The notes under the pieces were generated by a model. That model ran no database searches. It saw nothing but the letters and a program-made list of their open reading frames with translations, and had not been told where the DNA came from. A program made the position numbers and the translations under genes. This document shows, piece by piece, positions 1 to 12,383 of a stretch of 64,000 bases of DNA. The number at the start of each line of letters is the position of its first letter. The stretch's first letter is position 1. This stretch comes from Lineus longissimus (taxonomy: Eukaryota; Nemertea; Pilidiophora; Heteronemertea; Lineidae), in assembly GCF_910592395.1 (NCBI RefSeq), contig NC_088323.1:10961501-11025500 (forward strand), read 5' to 3'.

Positions 1-1257
1 AACTTCACACGTTTATAGAAAAGATCAACGAGAATGTGTTCAAATGCCCTCATAACGATGAGTTCAACAAAATTTGGTCAAAACAACCTTCGAATGGAGT
101 CAACTTTCTTTGCGAAATTGAAGCGACGACCTCATTATTTATCGTAATTTATGCAGATCCGAGTCCAGCTGATGGGTGATGTTCTGATTTGTGTTCAAAC
201 TATTGGAAACTTCGGAAATTAGTTCTATTAGTTCTCCTATTCTGCAGGAGTATATTATAGCCATTGATGTTGACAGCTAAAAGCACGAAAACTTTGTTCA
301 GGTTGCTCGTCCAATCACGTGACCTCTCCAACACTCGATAATGCACTCTTTTCGTCCACGTTTTAGGCCAATCTTCGGCCTGAACATGAAATCTAATAAG
401 CGCAGTACTTAAATCAGATGTTTCTCTCGCCTTGAAAACATTCCTGGGTAAAATCCATTGAGATTAGCCGAGTTAATCCACTTTTTCCGTGCCTAAAATC
501 TCTGCCGCTGAATTCTATAAATAGAAACTATTAACATCGCGGCAGTGTGGTTCCCATTGTGCGCCCTCCCACTTCACACCATGTCAGGAACTTTTACGGA
601 GAGAGAGGGCGTGCGGTAAGAAGAATGGCCAAAATGACGTCACGTTTTCCTGGCAATGTCTCTTGCCAGCATCTTTACAGACAACGTTAGAACTAGAAAA
701 CGAATATGTTAATTTGCAAAATTAAAAGCAGATTTCACCACTAACCAGCCAAATCGGAATACGACGGCGCAAAATGTTCTCGCTTTCCTCCTGCTAAAAA
801 ACCTTGTTCCCGCACTCCTATTTTACTTTATGCCAAGGAATATGCTATGATCTGTTTTCACTTTTTTGTAATTAAATGGTATTCATATAATGAGATCAAT
901 AGTAGTGTCCGTGTCAGATCCCATCATGATCACATCGTTCAACTAGTCTTCTCTCCCCAGCCCAGGTGCCTCACACGGACCTTCACGTCCCCATACTCTA
1001 GACCAACTCTTACAATATCGCCCTCAAAACAACCCTGGAGTCATGAATTCACAGGTGCTCCTGTGAAATCTCAGTTCTAGTTTATTTATCAAACTTTATC
1101 GAGGGTTATCGAATCGAATGGATGTGTCGATCGTCGGGGCGGATTGATATGTGGTTAGGTTGTGCGTCCAAGGCGATTAGGTCATTCAGTTAGTTTGAGA
1201 AAGATCATGATCATGAAGATGCGTGTTGTGTTATCATAACTGGAAAATAAGTTGAAG
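1..1257. other. Unassigned intronic sequence
   Basis: AT-rich sequence with no credible coding exon, RNA gene or terminal repeat that I can support. It lies upstream of the first channel exon, so I infer it is intronic or upstream DNA of the erg-type channel gene. Confidence 0.5.
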
Positions 1258-2807
1258 TTACTATTAGTACTACGATTCTTACATGAGTAAAAAGTAGACG
1301 TTTTAAGCAACACAATAATGTTACTCCCATAAAAAAACTGTCAATTCTCCTTACCACTCACAGAAGCCAAGCGATTGCTGTTAAGTTATGCAGGGGCTTA
1401 ATCAATTACTTGCACTCCACGTGGGGTGAATAACATTACCTTTTGAACAGCTGGCTGTAGGGGGATGATTGGAACAGCCGGTATACCTGCTGACCTGCTG
1501 AACCGAGGTTAATGTTATTTTCAATCCACGATTGCAGGTCACCTGATTTTCGAGATTTCGCGGGAAATGAAATTGTAAACAAACGCATGTGTGCAGTTCA
1601 AATGTAAACAAAAATGTATTTTTGGTACCTTTGGTTGCTTTGGGTTTTCCCGCAGTTAGGAGCTGGATCAAATTGGTGGTCTATTGTGCTGTTTTAGTCA
1701 GAGGTAGCCCTTGATTATGAAGGGATTTTCAAATTAAGGTGACCATAGTCTTTTATGTGCTCAGCTCACCACAGCTTTCAATACTTGGTGTATCTGAAGA
1801 GGCGCGCGGAACCTGACATGGCCTTACCAAGGAGCTGCTAACTTTGCCTTTTTGGCTGAGACATTGCTTCATGTAGGACTAGGAGGAGCACGCATTTTAA
1901 AGTTCTAGTAGTGATAGTTGGTTCGAGCCATTTGGAAGCCGACATGTGAAGGCCTATCTAGGTTCTCCTTCTTCTCCGTATAAAAAGGGGCATATTGCTG
2001 ACTAAGGAACAAGGCATATTGACATTGCCTCATCATCTCTATGGGACCAATTGATATACTTTTATATGCACGCATACATCGTGCCATTTCAGGGTCCGAG
2101 TCTGTGGACAATTGGTTTGATTAATTTGTCTCTTCGATATTGCTCCTTTATTGCATTAGATTTTCATCGCAATTCGATCTATTCAAGATATAGCCAATTT
2201 GAACCTGTCTGCGCCAAGGATAGATTGGTTCCAGATCGACTCACTATGACTAGGAATACGCAGTAGAGCACAATGTCATGAAAAACGACCCTTTGTATTG
2301 TAAATTCCAATCACCTGCAGGACAGGTCAATTTCTCTCAATAAAATTAATTTTGTTGACTCCTGTAATCTCTACCTTATTAAAAAAAAAAGAAAGTGGTG
2401 CTAGTCCCAAACTGGTAATTTCTATTTATTTTGACCTCTGTTAAATCATGATACCTCTCAATTACAGACAGCATTTTGTATCCTTGTGCTGTACAACCCA
2501 GCCTGGACATACCACAGTTGTCCATGGAGAAGTCTCATCCTCTCTGACACTTTTTTTCTGTAAAGCTACTGATACAACATGCTGAACTAGGGATATCTTC
2601 CGTTGCCTCCTGTAATATTTACATACCATGGCTGATTAGTTCAATCATATTTCATCCACCTGGCAGCTCTGCATTGGAAATTTTAGTGGTATAACGTGTT
2701 CTCTTGACCTTCAAACAGTAGTATAAAGCCGATATTTACTACTTTATACCCTCAGTCCTATGTTATTAGGTCATCCAGCTGAGCGCCAGGCCCTTGGGCC
2801 TCTTGTT
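1258..2807 (+). mobile_element. Family A HINE-like element, 5' end broken
   Basis: The 3' end is the standard family A terminus: CAGCTGAGC, then the hairpin AGGCCCTTGGGCCT, then CTTGTT at about 2802-2807. Segments 1258-1325 and 2262-2807 match the copy at 49298-51461 closely. The middle (1326-2261) does not match, and no AGCTCAGCTGAC start is seen upstream, so the copy is mosaic or 5'-truncated. Its segment around 2311-2330 preserves the empty site of the 620-bp transposon found at 50356-50975. Family assignment is by shared termini; Helitron2/HINE affiliation is inference. Confidence 0.6.
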
Positions 2808-3164
2808 ACTGATTCCTCATGACACTTTTTTCATGTGCTTTTGAAAGATATATTATTCTCTCATAAGATATGGTACCTGTAAAGTGTTATAAATCTGATG
2901 CAATTCTTTAGCCAAAAAAGGTTTAACCTGATATTGATATATGTGTGGGGGTTAAAATGATGATTGGCTATACCTGCTGTTCAAAATCACAACTAAACCT
3001 GCCTTCTTTATACTACACTGAAGACCAGATCCATATGGAAGTTATGATGCAGACTGTACTGGAATGTCAGATTAGTATAGAAGTTATGATGCAAACTGAA
3101 GACATAGTCACACATGCAAATAGTCACCTTATGATGCAAATAGTCCTGTTGAACCGATGCGAAA
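2808..3164. other. Unassigned, small internal duplication
   Basis: No gene seen. Around 3030-3140 a short imperfect unit containing GAAGTTATGATGCA is repeated two to three times immediately before the 82-bp satellite array. Confidence 0.4.
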
Positions 3165-3169
3165 AGTAG

Positions 3170-4253
3170 TATAGGACATGTCATAACCAACATATAGGCG
3201 AGGGATGTGACCGTCACACACCCAGCTTGGTCTCCCTGAACCAAGATGAGACATGCAGTATAGGACTCTGTATGTCATAACCTATATCATGGGCAAGGGA
3301 TGTGACCATCTCGCTCGTCTTGGTGTCCTGAACCTCGATGGGACAAGCATAGGACACCCAATAACCTATATCATGGGCAAGGGATATAACTTGCTTCCCG
3401 GCTTGGTGTCCCTGAACCAAGATGGGACTATAGGACACCTCATAACCAATATCGTGGGCAAGAAATGTGACTGTCTCACCCGGCTTGGTGTCCCCGAACC
3501 ACGATGGGACTGTAGGACACCTCATAACCAATATCATGGGCAAGAGATGTGACTGTCTTTACCCGGCTTGGTGTCCCTGAACCACGATGGGACTGTAGGA
3601 CACCTCATAACTAAGATCATGGGCAAGAGATGTGACTGTCTTACCCGGCTTGGTGTCCCTGAACCACGATGGGACTATTGGACACCTCATAACCAAGATC
3701 ATGGGCAAGAGATGTGATTGTCTTACCCGGCTTGGTGTCCCTGAACCACGACGGGACTATAGGACACCTCATAACCAATATCATGGGCAAGGGATGTGAC
3801 TGTCTTACCCGGCTTGGTGTCCCTGAACCACGATGGGACTGAAGGACACCTCATAACCAATATCATGGGCAAGAGATGTCCCTGAACCAAGATGGGACTA
3901 TAGGACACCTCATAACCAATATCATGGGCAAGAGATGTGACTATCTTACCCGGTTTGGTGTCACTGAACCACGATGGGACTATAGGACACCTCATAACCG
4001 ATATCGTGGGCAAGGGATGTGACTGTCTCATCCAGCTTGGTTATAGTGTCCCTGAACCAAGATGGGACTATGGGACACCTCATAACCAATATCATGGGCA
4101 AGGGATGTGATCGTCTCATCCAGCTTGGTTATAGTGTCCCTGAAACAAGATGGGACTAGTATAGGACATGTCATGAATGTAACATCATCAATTATCATGG
4201 GCAAGGGATGTGACCCTCTCATCTGGCTTGGTGTCCCTTATGTAAGCAGTCCT
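3170..4253. repeat. 82-bp tandem satellite, about 12 copies
   Basis: The unit contains CCTCATAACCAATATCATGG, GGCAAGAGATGTGACTGTC and CTTGGTGTCCCTGAACCA. Successive ATCATGGGC words are at about 3533, 3616, 3698, 3780 and 3862 (spacing 82-83), then 3921, where one unit is shortened by about 23 bp. Copies at both edges are more divergent (two carry an inserted GGTTATAG), the usual pattern of array growth by unequal exchange. Long open frames across it are artefacts of the repeat. Confidence 0.9.
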
Positions 4254-4383
4254 GTTTAAGCAAGATGGGACAAGTGGTTCCAGATCCCTCACCAGGTCTC
4301 CTTCACAACCAGGTTAGTTGTGTTGAGTGCCAATGCTTGACAAGAAGATAGTATTCCATATGTTACCGACGTGGCAGTTCACA

Positions 4384-5510
4384 ATGAAATGGCCAGGGCC
4401 ATTGTGCTCACCTCATGTGGAGGAAAGATGGATAAAGAGCATGGTATTGTGTCATGTAGTGTTAGGTTTGATGTAGGTCCAAGCAATTACAATTTCCCCA
4501 AAATGGCCAATTTACAGTACATTCGACCTCTGTGACCTTGAAAAGTAGGTCAAATCAAAGAAGACCCGGGTGACACATTGAATGGTTGTTAGAATTAGAT
4601 GTACCTATGATATAAAATTGGTGCCAATCGGGCAAGTCATTACTAGGAATAATGGCATTTTGAAGAATTTAGGATTTGGCCCCTCCCTGGAGGCCAAATG
4701 GCAAATCAGATCGCACCAAACATCGGTACCTGAGATCACCTGACCAAGGGGTACATGTGTGGTTAATTCGTGATCAATAGTCATTGCAGTTAAGAAACGT
4801 GCCATAGTTACGGCCTGACGGCCAATTTACGCCATTTGACCTCTGTGACCTTGACAAGAAGGTCAAATTAAAAACCTGTGTGACATATACTGTATGGCGG
4901 TTAGATGTACCCATGATATCAAATTGGTGGCAATCAGGCAAGAAGTTAAGGAATAATCACATTTTTAAGGTTTTTGGATTTTGCCCCCTGGTGGTCAAGT
5001 GGTGAATCATATTGGACCAAACTTCGGTCCCTGAGATCACCTGACTAAGGGGTAAATGTGTACCAAATTTGGTATCAATAGTCATTGCAGTTTAGAAACG
5101 TGCCATCGTTGCATCCTAACGGCCAATTTACACCATTTGACCTCTGTGACCTTGAAAAGGAGGTCAAATCAAAAACCCGGAGGATATATGATGCACCTTT
5201 GCTAGAAGTTCCTACCATATTTTTTTCAAAATTTCCCGACTACTATTAAGGGAGATATTGCATATTTTCACTTTTAAGGTTTGGCCCCCTGGTGGCCAAA
5301 CCAGGAAACGAATCGGACCGAAACTTGGTCTCCAAGGTGTCATTACATAAGGGTACATGTGTACCAAGTTTCAACTCAATAGCTTTAACAGTTACGAAAC
5401 GTGCCCTGCTAACGGACGACGGACGACGACGGACGACGACGACGACGACGACGATGGACGACGAATGCCACGGTATGGGATAAGCTCACCTCTGCTAAGA
5501 GGTGAGCTAA
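4384..5510 (-). mobile_element. Family B HINE-like element, complete, minus strand
   Basis: Read on the minus strand it begins with a T-run and AGCTCACCTCTTAGCAGAGG, whose arms form a perfect hairpin closing with TGAGCT. A GTC/GAC microsatellite follows at about 5415-5460. It ends with AGGTGAGC, the hairpin AATGGCCCTGGCCATT and TCATT (about 4384). AGGTGAGC is the reverse complement of the 5' arm. The body is made of roughly 300-bp modules, each holding GCACGTTTCTTAACTGC, CCACCAGGGGGC and TTTGACCTACTTTTCAAGG variants. It is nearly the same length and sequence as the plus-strand copy at 55384-56525. No protein is encoded, so mobilisation would need a partner element. Confidence 0.85.
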
Positions 5511-6321
5511 AAATGAAAAAGTCAAGATATCAATTGAATGCTGATATTCACAATTTATAATAACCCTTAAAGTATATACAATCTTAGTTCACAAGTCCAT
5601 CAATGCTCTAAAACATGTGAAGTTTCAACTTTGATTTACAGTGGATGCCAAGGATAGATAGAAGCAAGGCACCATAAGACTGACACAGACAGAACTAAAT
5701 CAGGCTATTAAAGAAATGCAGCAAAGTGTTAAATTTGGAGCAAAAATACAGGTGTACTGTCCGCCCCATGGAAGAAAGAACCTGTACTTTTGACCCTTTA
5801 TTGACAACTTGCTAGTATCGGAAACAACCTTCAGTGCCTTGCAAAAAAAACGATATGTACATTCACTTCACTAGAACTACAGGCCAAGTCACAAATGTCA
5901 CCCCTCTCGCGTCGCGTCAGGGACGCAGGACATTCAGGCGAGTTTTGCGCCGAATGACGCGCGACCTACGCACTTTGTAGCGTGTCATTTGTGCAACAGT
6001 GACGCGATTTTAGCAATGACATTTGTGACTTGGACTGTATCAATGGCATATTGTTTTCAAACTTTGGAACTCTTGACAACGTAATCTTTGTAACTAAGAG
6101 GGACACTGACAGAACTATGCAGATTATTACTGAAATGGAGCCAAGTGCCATATTTAGAGAAAAAAACCCAGGTGTACTATCCACCCCATGGAAGACATAA
6201 CCTGTGATTTAACCCTTTCTTGACAACTTAGTATCGTAAACAACCTGGCTTCAGTGACTTGAAAAAAAACATTCTGTACAATCCTAATACTATACTACCG
6301 GTCGGTCATGCCGGTACATTT
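5511..6321. other. Direct repeat pair flanking a MITE
   Basis: About 5670-5860 and 6105-6285 are diverged direct copies of one sequence (shared words include CAGGTGTACT, CCCCATGGAAGA and TTGACAACTT). The mariner-like MITE at 5880-6037 lies between them. No coding exon is supported. Confidence 0.6.
5880..6037. mobile_element. Mariner/Tc1-type MITE, 158 bp
   Basis: Inverted ends read CAGGCCAAGTCACAAATGTC on the left and CAGTCCAAGTCACAAATGTC on the right (reverse complement), with one mismatch. The element is flanked by TA at 5878-5879 and 6038-6039. A TA target duplication with ends starting CAG fits the Tc1/mariner superfamily. The interior is rich in GCGTC/GACGC words and has no coding capacity. 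Confidence 0.8.
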
Positions 6322-8030
6322 TTAGCTCAGCTGACTAAGTCAGCCGAGCTTGTCAAATAAGTTGTTCAGTGGCGTCCGTCTGTCCATCCATCCATCCATC
6401 CATCCATCCATCCATCCATCCATCCATCCGTCCGTTAAACCCATGGTGCACATTTTGTAACCGTAAGACCTAGAGACTTCAATTTTGCATTTCTGGATAC
6501 TTCTGGTCAAACTCTACTTTCAAAACAAAATTTGTCGCCATTCGACCTACTTCCTGCGAGCGAGAGTGCATGAAGGAAACTGGCCTATATCGGCCTAGGA
6601 GCAGCAGAATTAGTCGAAATATGCTCTAATATTAAGATAAAATTCTTGAAAATCTATTTTATTGAGAAAAAGTTCAAAATTTTAACAGGAGAGGGCGCTA
6701 CCTGCCTTTTAATTATTTCTGCCGATTCAAATTCCCGCCCGATGACGTCAGCCATCAATGAAGTCTCCTTTTTGCCAGTTCTCAAAACATGGCAGCTACA
6801 CAACAAAAGCAGTAGCTCCAGGAATAAATCACTGTTCACTTCAGCTTCGTAATCGATTGTACCCCCACTTTATTGTGTTTTGTGTGGTGTTCCTATTCAA
6901 TCAACGATGTAAGGCCTTATTATGTTGGTTTTAATTGAGAAGGTGCATTATAAGCGGCGTACGAAATACCGAAGCGGAGACAAAATGGCGGCATGTTGTT
7001 TACGCTATGTGCAATAATCTTGGAGCTCAATGACACTCAAGTACCCAATTTTCTGCTTAAAAAGTAGTCTGGTAGGCGATATTATCACTAGTTCGTTTCA
7101 GTGGTAGTCATAATGTCTTTAGGGACTAAATTCAGAAATTAGTTCTTGAATATTTGGCGACATTTCTGTGAAAACGATATCGGAAGTGCATGCTCTGTTC
7201 GCGATGACATCGCCGATGTATTTTGAAGTGGAGAATTCCCACAGTATGTGCAGTGAATCGGCATGATTCTGTTCGCCTATCTATGTTTTAGTTCTACGAT
7301 TCTTTCATGAGTAAAAAGTAGACATTCTAAGCAATACAATAATGTCACTCCCATAAAAATTGATTGGAAATTGAGGGAGCTACGGCATTCTCTTCGGCAA
7401 CTGGCAGCGCTGAAAAAATACATTGCATACTGTACAATACCAAATGGCACATTTTAAAAAGCGCTCATTGGACAACGTAGGGAATCACCAGAAATGACGT
7501 CATCGCTGGTCTAAATAGAAAACTACGGTGGCGCAGTAGAGCACAAGAAAAGGTTGAGCATTAACTTCGTCATGCAAGCTTCAGCAACAAAACGATTTCT
7601 CATGAATGATTTATTTGATCATCATCAGCTTGTTTCCCCTGATAGATAAAAAAATGATTTTTCCATCAAAGTTTTCTATTTTGTGTATAGTCACATGTTA
7701 TTTAACTGGCAAGGAGCCAAGCAGTTTTGAATATTCGCGGGAAAATACTTCGTACTTGTAAACGAGGCTATGACAATGAGTATCCTCATTCATGGCATAA
7801 ACTTCATGTTTCGGTAAATATTTTCATACGATGATTTCACCCGAATTATGGTCAGGATTGAGGAATGAACAGTGGCATAATTATGTCAACCAAAAACATT
7901 GGTACCGTAGTGAACGCAAAAGGATATCAAATACCATGGAGCATGCCATTTTCATGCATAGTGAACTAAACACCGGGAAGATATTAATGATATTAACTCA
8001 GCTGAGCGCCAGGCCCTTGGGCCTCTTGTT
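6322..8030 (+). mobile_element. Family A HINE-like element, complete
   Basis: Begins TTTTTAGCTCAGCTGAC, with GCTGAC/GTCAGC forming the 5' hairpin. A CCAT microsatellite follows at 6389-6430. It ends CAGCTGAGC, hairpin AGGCCCTTGGGCCT, CTTGTT at 8030. GCTCAGCTG at the start and CAGCTGAGC near the end are perfect inverted arms. Internal sequence at 7260-7520 matches 49980-50250 in another copy. No coding capacity is seen. Confidence 0.85.
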
Positions 8031-8199
8031 ACAGTGAATAATCACAGATTAACTCTTTCCATGCGGAATATTTTTCTTCCAGAACATCCCTATCTTGCGG
8101 AATTATTTTGGGGTATTTAGCCATATCTTGTTTATCATGCAGTAAAATATTTATTTTTTTGTAGATATTATCAAAAATGCACCTAGGTATAGAGGATGG

Positions 8200-9316
8200 T
8201 CTACTGATTCTAAAAATAATGAGTTTCAAATTTGTTGGGTGGTCAAGGTCACCATAGGGGTCAAATCAACCCTTTTTGTCCGATTTTTGCCTGAAAAATG
8301 TGTGTAAATTTATAAATCAACTTGTCAGAAAAAATAGAAGCAACCACTATACATGGTTGCAATGTACAAAGGGGTTGAAGTATAGATGATTATCTATCTG
8401 TAGGAGGTAGTTTGAAACAAATCTGACAAGGGGTCAAATTTTGGGGCCTAAATGAAAAAACGGGCCCTTTTTCGGTTTTTGGGGGTCGCGAGTGTTTTTT
8501 AGTTTTTGACTCATTTTGCTTGTCAAATGGGTATCTTCCAATGGATTTTTTTGTTTCGATTCATATTGTATAGACCTCCTAAGTCATTATGAAACTCATT
8601 ACCTTTAGACAATCGGATGTACATTTAGACCCTTTTACATGTAGGTCCTTTTTGGACCATTCAGAGCTAATTTTCAAGGTCACAGAGGTCAAATGGTGTA
8701 AATTGGCCATTTGAGTCGAACTATGGCACGTTTCTTTACCGCTAAAGCTAAGAATTACGGTCTGATCTGATTCTTGACTTGGCTTCCAGGAGGCCAGGAG
8801 TGGAAACCTATAAAGTGTGATATCTCTCTCATTAGCAACTCCTTTTCGATGAAATTTTTTATGGTAGGGTCTCCTAAACAAGGATACATCACACATTCTA
8901 CAGTTTTTTGATTTGACCTACTTTTCAAGGTTGCATAGGTCAAATGGCTTAAATTGGTCATTTGAATGTAACTATGGCACGTTTCTTAACGGCTAAGGCT
9001 ATGATCTTGATTTTTGGTAAACATGACTCCCTAGGTCATGTTACCTTGGCCACCGAATTTCGATCTGATCTGATTCTCGACTATGCCACCCGGAGGCCAA
9101 AACTTAAAAAGGTAAAATGTGCAATATCTCGCTTATAAGTGACTTGTTTTTTCGATGATATTTTTATGGTAGGTACTCCAAACAACGATACACCACATGA
9201 CAAACTGACTTTGGTTTCACCTATATACTATACATGTAGAATGTTTCTTAACCAGGATGAATTCCTAACCACTAAATATGTATACGGTGAGCACAATTGC
9301 TCCTGGCCATTTCATT
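8200..9316 (+). mobile_element. Family B element, 5' end missing
   Basis: Carries the family B body modules (TTTGACCTACTTTTCAAGG, GGCACGTTTCTTAAC, TGATTCTCGAC) and ends GGTGAGCACAATTGC, CTGGCCA, TTTCATT at about 9316. No AGCTCACCTCTT start is found; the left part abuts the end of the family A copy at 8030. Its modules are more diverged than those in the complete copies, so it is an older insertion. Confidence 0.65.
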
Positions 9317-9835
9317 TTGTATTACTTTAATGGAAGGCTTGCATGATGTTTTGGCGAGCTTGAAGGCCTATTAAATATGTGTTTTTGCAAGTGATCTCGT
9401 CATGCGTAAATTAGGTTCCGTCAAGACCAGTGCATTCCTGCAGCCGGTGTGGCTCGCTTCGCTCTTCTGCACATGATATGTGTATCATTGCTCTGGTGCC
9501 ATGGGTGGTAATCAAGGAGCGCATTTGGTCGGTTTATACGATGCTATATACCGCATAAATACAACGCTATTTTCGACATTATATTTGCTCAAATACACTT
9601 ATATTTCATCAAGATTTTGATTTTTGTCGACTGCGAAAAATGGCGGGAAAATAATTGCGACTGGAAAAGTGAAATGCGACCACGTTTTCGAGATGTGATC
9701 GCACGGTGTGCCTTGGTAAAAAAGTTAACTTTGATCCCTGTTGCATATCGTGCCATATCTAGGCCTTTACTTTCTCATTGGTTACCTATAGCTAATCTAG
9801 GCCATTACTTTCGCATTTGTTACCCATAAAATTCA
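9317..9835. other. Unassigned sequence before a LINE
   Basis: No coding exon or terminal repeat that I can support. It ends at the left copy of the LINE target duplication. Confidence 0.4.
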
Positions 9836-9845
9836 ACTGTCACAT
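9836..9845. repeat. LINE target-site duplication, left
   Basis: ACTGTCACAT, identical to the 10 bp at 13618-13627 on the other side of the minus-strand LINE. Confidence 0.85.
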
Positions 9846-9868
9846 TCTTCTTCTTCTTCTCGTTTGCT

Positions 9869-11968
9869 CTAGACAGTCAAGTCTGATCTTCTGATGTATT
9901 CTATGGTGTTTCGCAGCTGTTGGAGGTCTCCATAGAGCTGGTCTTGTAGGCTGGTACCTTCTGGCCAGATGTCTTTTCTCAGAGCTGCCAATCTCGCACA
10001 TCTTGTCAGGATGTGTGCCACGGTCATCGGTTCCGTGGCACATGGGCACAAGTCGTTGTCTCCGATCCGTAACTTTGTAAACAGGTGATGGCGTAACCTG
10101 CTGTGGCCGGTTCACAGTCGGAATATGATGACTTGGCCCCTTCTGGTGAGTTTGTTGTAATTGTCATTAGCATCATATCCCTCGTGCTCTTCCTTCCACT
10201 TGGTCCAGTAGGCAGCTTTGATATTGGTTTTTGCCTCCTTATATGTTAGGGACAGGTCGCTCTGGTGTAGTTGGCTTCCTTCCTTGGCCAGATGGTCGGC
10301 CTTCTCGTTCCCCTTGATGTTGCAGTGGGCTGGTATCCACTGGAGAACGACTTTCTTCCTGCATGAACATAGGGCTTTTAGAGATGTGGTGAGGTTCTGC
10401 ATTTCCTCCTTCTTCGGATCTTGCATGGCTTTCAGGACAGAAAGGGCATCAGTGAATATGACTATTCGATGTCTGGTCTTGTTCCTCTTCTGCTTCAGCC
10501 TCTTGGTTGCCTCTTCAATTGCGACGGCTTCAGCTCTGTAGTTGCTGTAGTATCTATCTGTAGATATCGCGATTGTCTCTTCCTCGTCTTTATACTTGAT
10601 AAGGATGCCTCCTCCTCCATCTCTGGTTGCGTCGGTTGCTGACCCATCAGTATACACATGGGTCCACTTCTGGTCTGGGTACTGCATTTGGATATGCTCC
10701 ATTGTCAGAGCTTTCCGTGCCTCATCAGTTTGGAGGTGTTTGCTGAGGATACCAGGGACTGTCTCCTTGATCTCCGGTGACATTCGGGGGTCGAGTGTTG
10801 GCTTGGGTCTGCTAGATGGTATATCCCTTGGAGTGCTGACTTTCAGTTCAGGGTGATTCCTTTCCAGTGCCTTGCTTTGACTGATGAAGCTGCCTCGCTT
10901 CAGTCTTTTCCGAGCTCCTTTTTGGACTCTCTGGTGCATTGGGTGGGTTTTCATCCTTTTGAACTTCTCTGCCAGTGTGATCACCTTCACTTCCCTCCGG
11001 TCTTCTTGTGGTTGGAGCTTGGTTATGGTCTCCATTGCAGTGATTGGCGTAGATTTCATGGCCCCGGTGATGATGCGCTTGGCTTGGTTCTGCACACGGT
11101 TGAGTTTTGTAGTGTTGGACTTGGCTGCATTGGCCATTGCAGTTGTCCCGTACTCCATCACTGGCCTTATTCTTCCGACATAGAGTTTCTTCAGTACACT
11201 GGTGTCTGCCCCCCACTGGCTGCATGTCAGCTTTTTCATGAGTGAGAGTCGCCGTTTTGCCCGGAGAGTGGTTAGCTCTATGTGGTTCCTCCATGTCATT
11301 CGACGGTCAAAGGTCACTCCGAGGTATTTGGGGGTCTGTTCTTGTTGAAGAGGTTTCCCGTTTAGAGTGAGGCGGGTTTTCTGTTGCTTGGTTGAGAGTG
11401 AGAAGATCGTGTAGGCTGTCTTGGCGGAGTTCACAGTAACAAGCCAGGTTTCGGCCCACTTCTGCAGTGTGTTCAGAGCTGCCTGGATGCGTGATATTGC
11501 CACATCTAGTTTCTCTTCAGAGCACCACAGAACTAGGTCATCAGCGTAGATAGCTCCCTTGACTTTCTTGGGCATTCCGGCTAGTATGTCATTGATGAAT
11601 ACCAGGAAGAGTGTGGGGGACAGTACTCCTCCCTGGGGTACACCTTGTCTCAGCAGCTTCTTCCTGCTGTGTTGTCCCTGCACCTTGACTCTAGCCTTTC
11701 TGTTGTGTAGATACTGTGAGATCCATGCGTACATGTTCCCTCTGATCCCACACTGGTGTAGTTTGAGTTTGAGTCCGGCCTTCCAGACTTTGTCGAATGC
11801 TTTCTCCATGTCGACAAAGACAGCTAGCGTGACCTCTTTGTCCTGGAAGGCGTCTTCGATCTCCTGGGCTATGTAGGTTACTTGGTCCTCTGTAGATCGG
11901 TTGCTTCGGAAGCCTGCTTGCTCTGGACGGAGGACTTGTTTCTCTTCTAGGTGCCATGTCAGCCGGTT
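9869..11968 (-). pseudogene. LINE reverse transcriptase-RNase H part
   Basis: The RT shows a DMEKAFDKVW block, GVPQGGVLSPTLFLVFIN and the catalytic YADDLVLW. The RNase H that follows has all four acidic positions visible: YTDGS, RAEAVA, TDALS and EKADHLAKE. In-frame TGA at 10112-10114 interrupts the C-terminus; the same frame continues to a CPCATEPMTVAHIL motif, a Cys/His block common at the end of I-type ORF2. The TGA falls where CGA would be expected, consistent with CpG decay. The part before 11968 (YRPISL block, 11691-12383) is in another frame because of a one-base insertion. Confidence 0.88.
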
Positions 11969-12383
11969 TGTTAATCAGCCGTTCCATAACCTTTCCGACA
12001 TTACTCGTGAGGCTGATTGGTCTGTAGCTCTGGACTTTAGCTTTGTCCTTGCCGGGCTTGTGTAATGGGATCATAACCGCTTCCCTCCATATTTGTGGAA
12101 CCTTTCCTGTTTTCCAGCTGGTATTGTAGATGTGTAGCAACCTATCTTCTGCTACCGTTCCTAGATGTAGAAGCATCTCGTTCGTGATGTCGTCTGGTCC
12201 AGGCGATTTCTTCAATATCAGCGTGGATAGGGCTTCTTTCAGTTCCTTCTTGGTGAAGTTCTTGGTCATCTTCTCATCCTCACTCTTCTGTTGGTTACGA
12301 AACGACTTCTGGGCTCCCAGAACTTCTCTGTTCCTCTCTGGTGGTATTTTGATGTCACTGATTTGTTGGTATTCGTTGATCAC
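11969..12383 (-). pseudogene. LINE RT N-terminal part, other frame
   Basis: Encodes the RT palm entry with KKSPGPDDITNEML, IWREAVMIPLHKPGKD and YRPISLTSNVGKVMERL. It runs out of frame near 11970, where an extra A separates it from the frame carrying EKQVLRPEQAGFR and the rest of the RT. The upstream end fuses at about 12375 to the endonuclease by what looks like a deletion. Confidence 0.85.

Noticed and set aside
2311-2400. A-run at 2382 as a retrotransposon poly(A) tail
   Set aside because: The same run occurs internally in the related family A copy near 51040, so it belongs to the element body.
3214-4222. Several overlapping open frames on both strands
   Set aside because: All are translations of the 82-bp satellite; the repetitive peptides follow the DNA period.
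3170-4253. CRISPR-like regular spacing
   Set aside because: The whole 82-bp unit is repeated, with no unique spacers; it is a satellite in a eukaryotic intron.
10218-11294. Plus-strand and alternative-frame ORFs over the I-type LINE
   Set aside because: Shadows of the minus-strand RT/RNase H frame.
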